Below, piece by piece: positions 5,179 to 5,390 of a stretch of 5,390 nucleotides of DNA. Within the stretch, counting starts at the first letter, position 1; the number at the start of each line of letters is the position of its first letter. This stretch comes from Caulobacter sp. (GTDB lineage Bacteria > Pseudomonadota > Alphaproteobacteria > Caulobacterales > Caulobacteraceae): the NCBI GenBank assembly GCA_028291125.1, contig JAQGIN010000128.1, positions 1 through 5,390 of the forward strand, read 5' to 3'. The position numbers and the translations under genes were made by a program. The notes under the pieces are model-generated. The model searched no databases and was not told the origin of the DNA. It saw only the letters and a list, made by a program, of their open reading frames with translations.

Positions 5179-5390
5179 TTAGCTCGCGGCGATCAACGGC
5201 TCGTCGCCAGCCCCGAGCAGGGCCATCTGCAGGCGCGAGCGGTCGCGGCGGGCCGATTCCAGCGCGCCCTCGGCGAGGGCGGCCTCCGAACGGGCCCGTT
5301 CGATTTCCGACTGCATCTCGGCGACCTTGTCCTCGTATTCCTGGCGGGCCAGGTCCTGGCTGGCCTGCAGGGTCTCGAAGCGGGCGCGCA
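5179..5390 (-). CDS. C-terminal end of an unidentified coiled-coil protein, 5' part outside window
   Basis: An open frame enters from the right edge and ends at TAA (5179-5181), giving the last 69 residues of a protein. The sequence is rich in Glu, Ala, Arg and Gln. It shows a regular heptad pattern with Y18, V22, M25, I29, A32, A36, A39, L43, A46 and L53 (numbered from the first complete codon) at a/d positions, so residues about 18-53 should form a coiled coil. A short non-helical tail of about 15 residues ends in EPLIAAS. Codon use matches the neighbouring genes and the frame has no stop across 212 bases. I do not recognise the family. Cytoskeletal, tether or scaffold coiled-coil proteins are all possible. 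The stop is convergent with murI across the palindrome at 5016-5164. Confidence 0.7.
   Translation of the reverse strand, partial: RARFETLQASQDLARQEYEDKVAEMQSEIERARSEAALAEGALESARRDRSRLQMALLGAGDEPLIAAS

Noticed and set aside
1..5390. Mobile element, CRISPR array, toxin-antitoxin or defence system
   Set aside because: No transposase, integrase, regularly spaced direct repeats, small paired genes or compositional break were seen. The repeats present are inverted intergenic palindromes.

Overview
The window looks like ordinary chromosomal DNA from a high-GC alphaproteobacterium, most probably a member of Caulobacterales (Caulobacter/Phenylobacterium-like). That placement is inferred from the strong G/C third-position bias, the alphaproteobacterial DTRRPAA form of the Ffh GTPase motif, the non-ATG starts with GGAG-type ribosome binding sites, and the GGGACCCAGG-type intergenic palindromes. 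No marker gene fixes the genus. I see no phage, plasmid, insertion-sequence or CRISPR signature and no base-composition break suggesting transfer.

Layout from left to right: the 5' part of ffh (minus strand, running off the left edge); a gene-free stretch of about 310 bases holding a candidate ffh promoter, a strong leader hairpin and a large nested palindrome; a secreted TraB/GumN-like protein (minus) whose metal-binding motifs all appear lost; a second palindromic element; a Tat-exported M3-family peptidyl-dipeptidase, dcp (minus); a short divergent intergenic region; murI, glutamate racemase (plus); a third, unrelated palindromic element between convergent genes; and the C-terminal end of an unidentified coiled-coil protein (minus, running off the right edge).

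The genes do not form one obvious pathway. Ffh is the SRP GTPase for co-translational membrane targeting. Dcp trims dipeptides from peptides, probably in the periplasm. MurI supplies D-glutamate for peptidoglycan. dcp and the TraB-like gene lie on the same strand 145 bases apart and could be co-transcribed, with the palindrome between them as a processing, stabilising or termination structure. dcp and murI are divergent.

The most noteworthy signals are: (1) the TraB/GumN-like protein lacking both GxxH motifs; (2) three intergenic elements, each made of two inverted copies of a hairpin unit whose centre differs between copies while staying self-complementary, present in every same-strand or convergent gap but absent from the divergent promoter gap; and (3) a perfect small hairpin that encloses the dcp Shine-Dalgarno and the first base of its start codon. 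I did not find a convincing previously undescribed multi-gene system.
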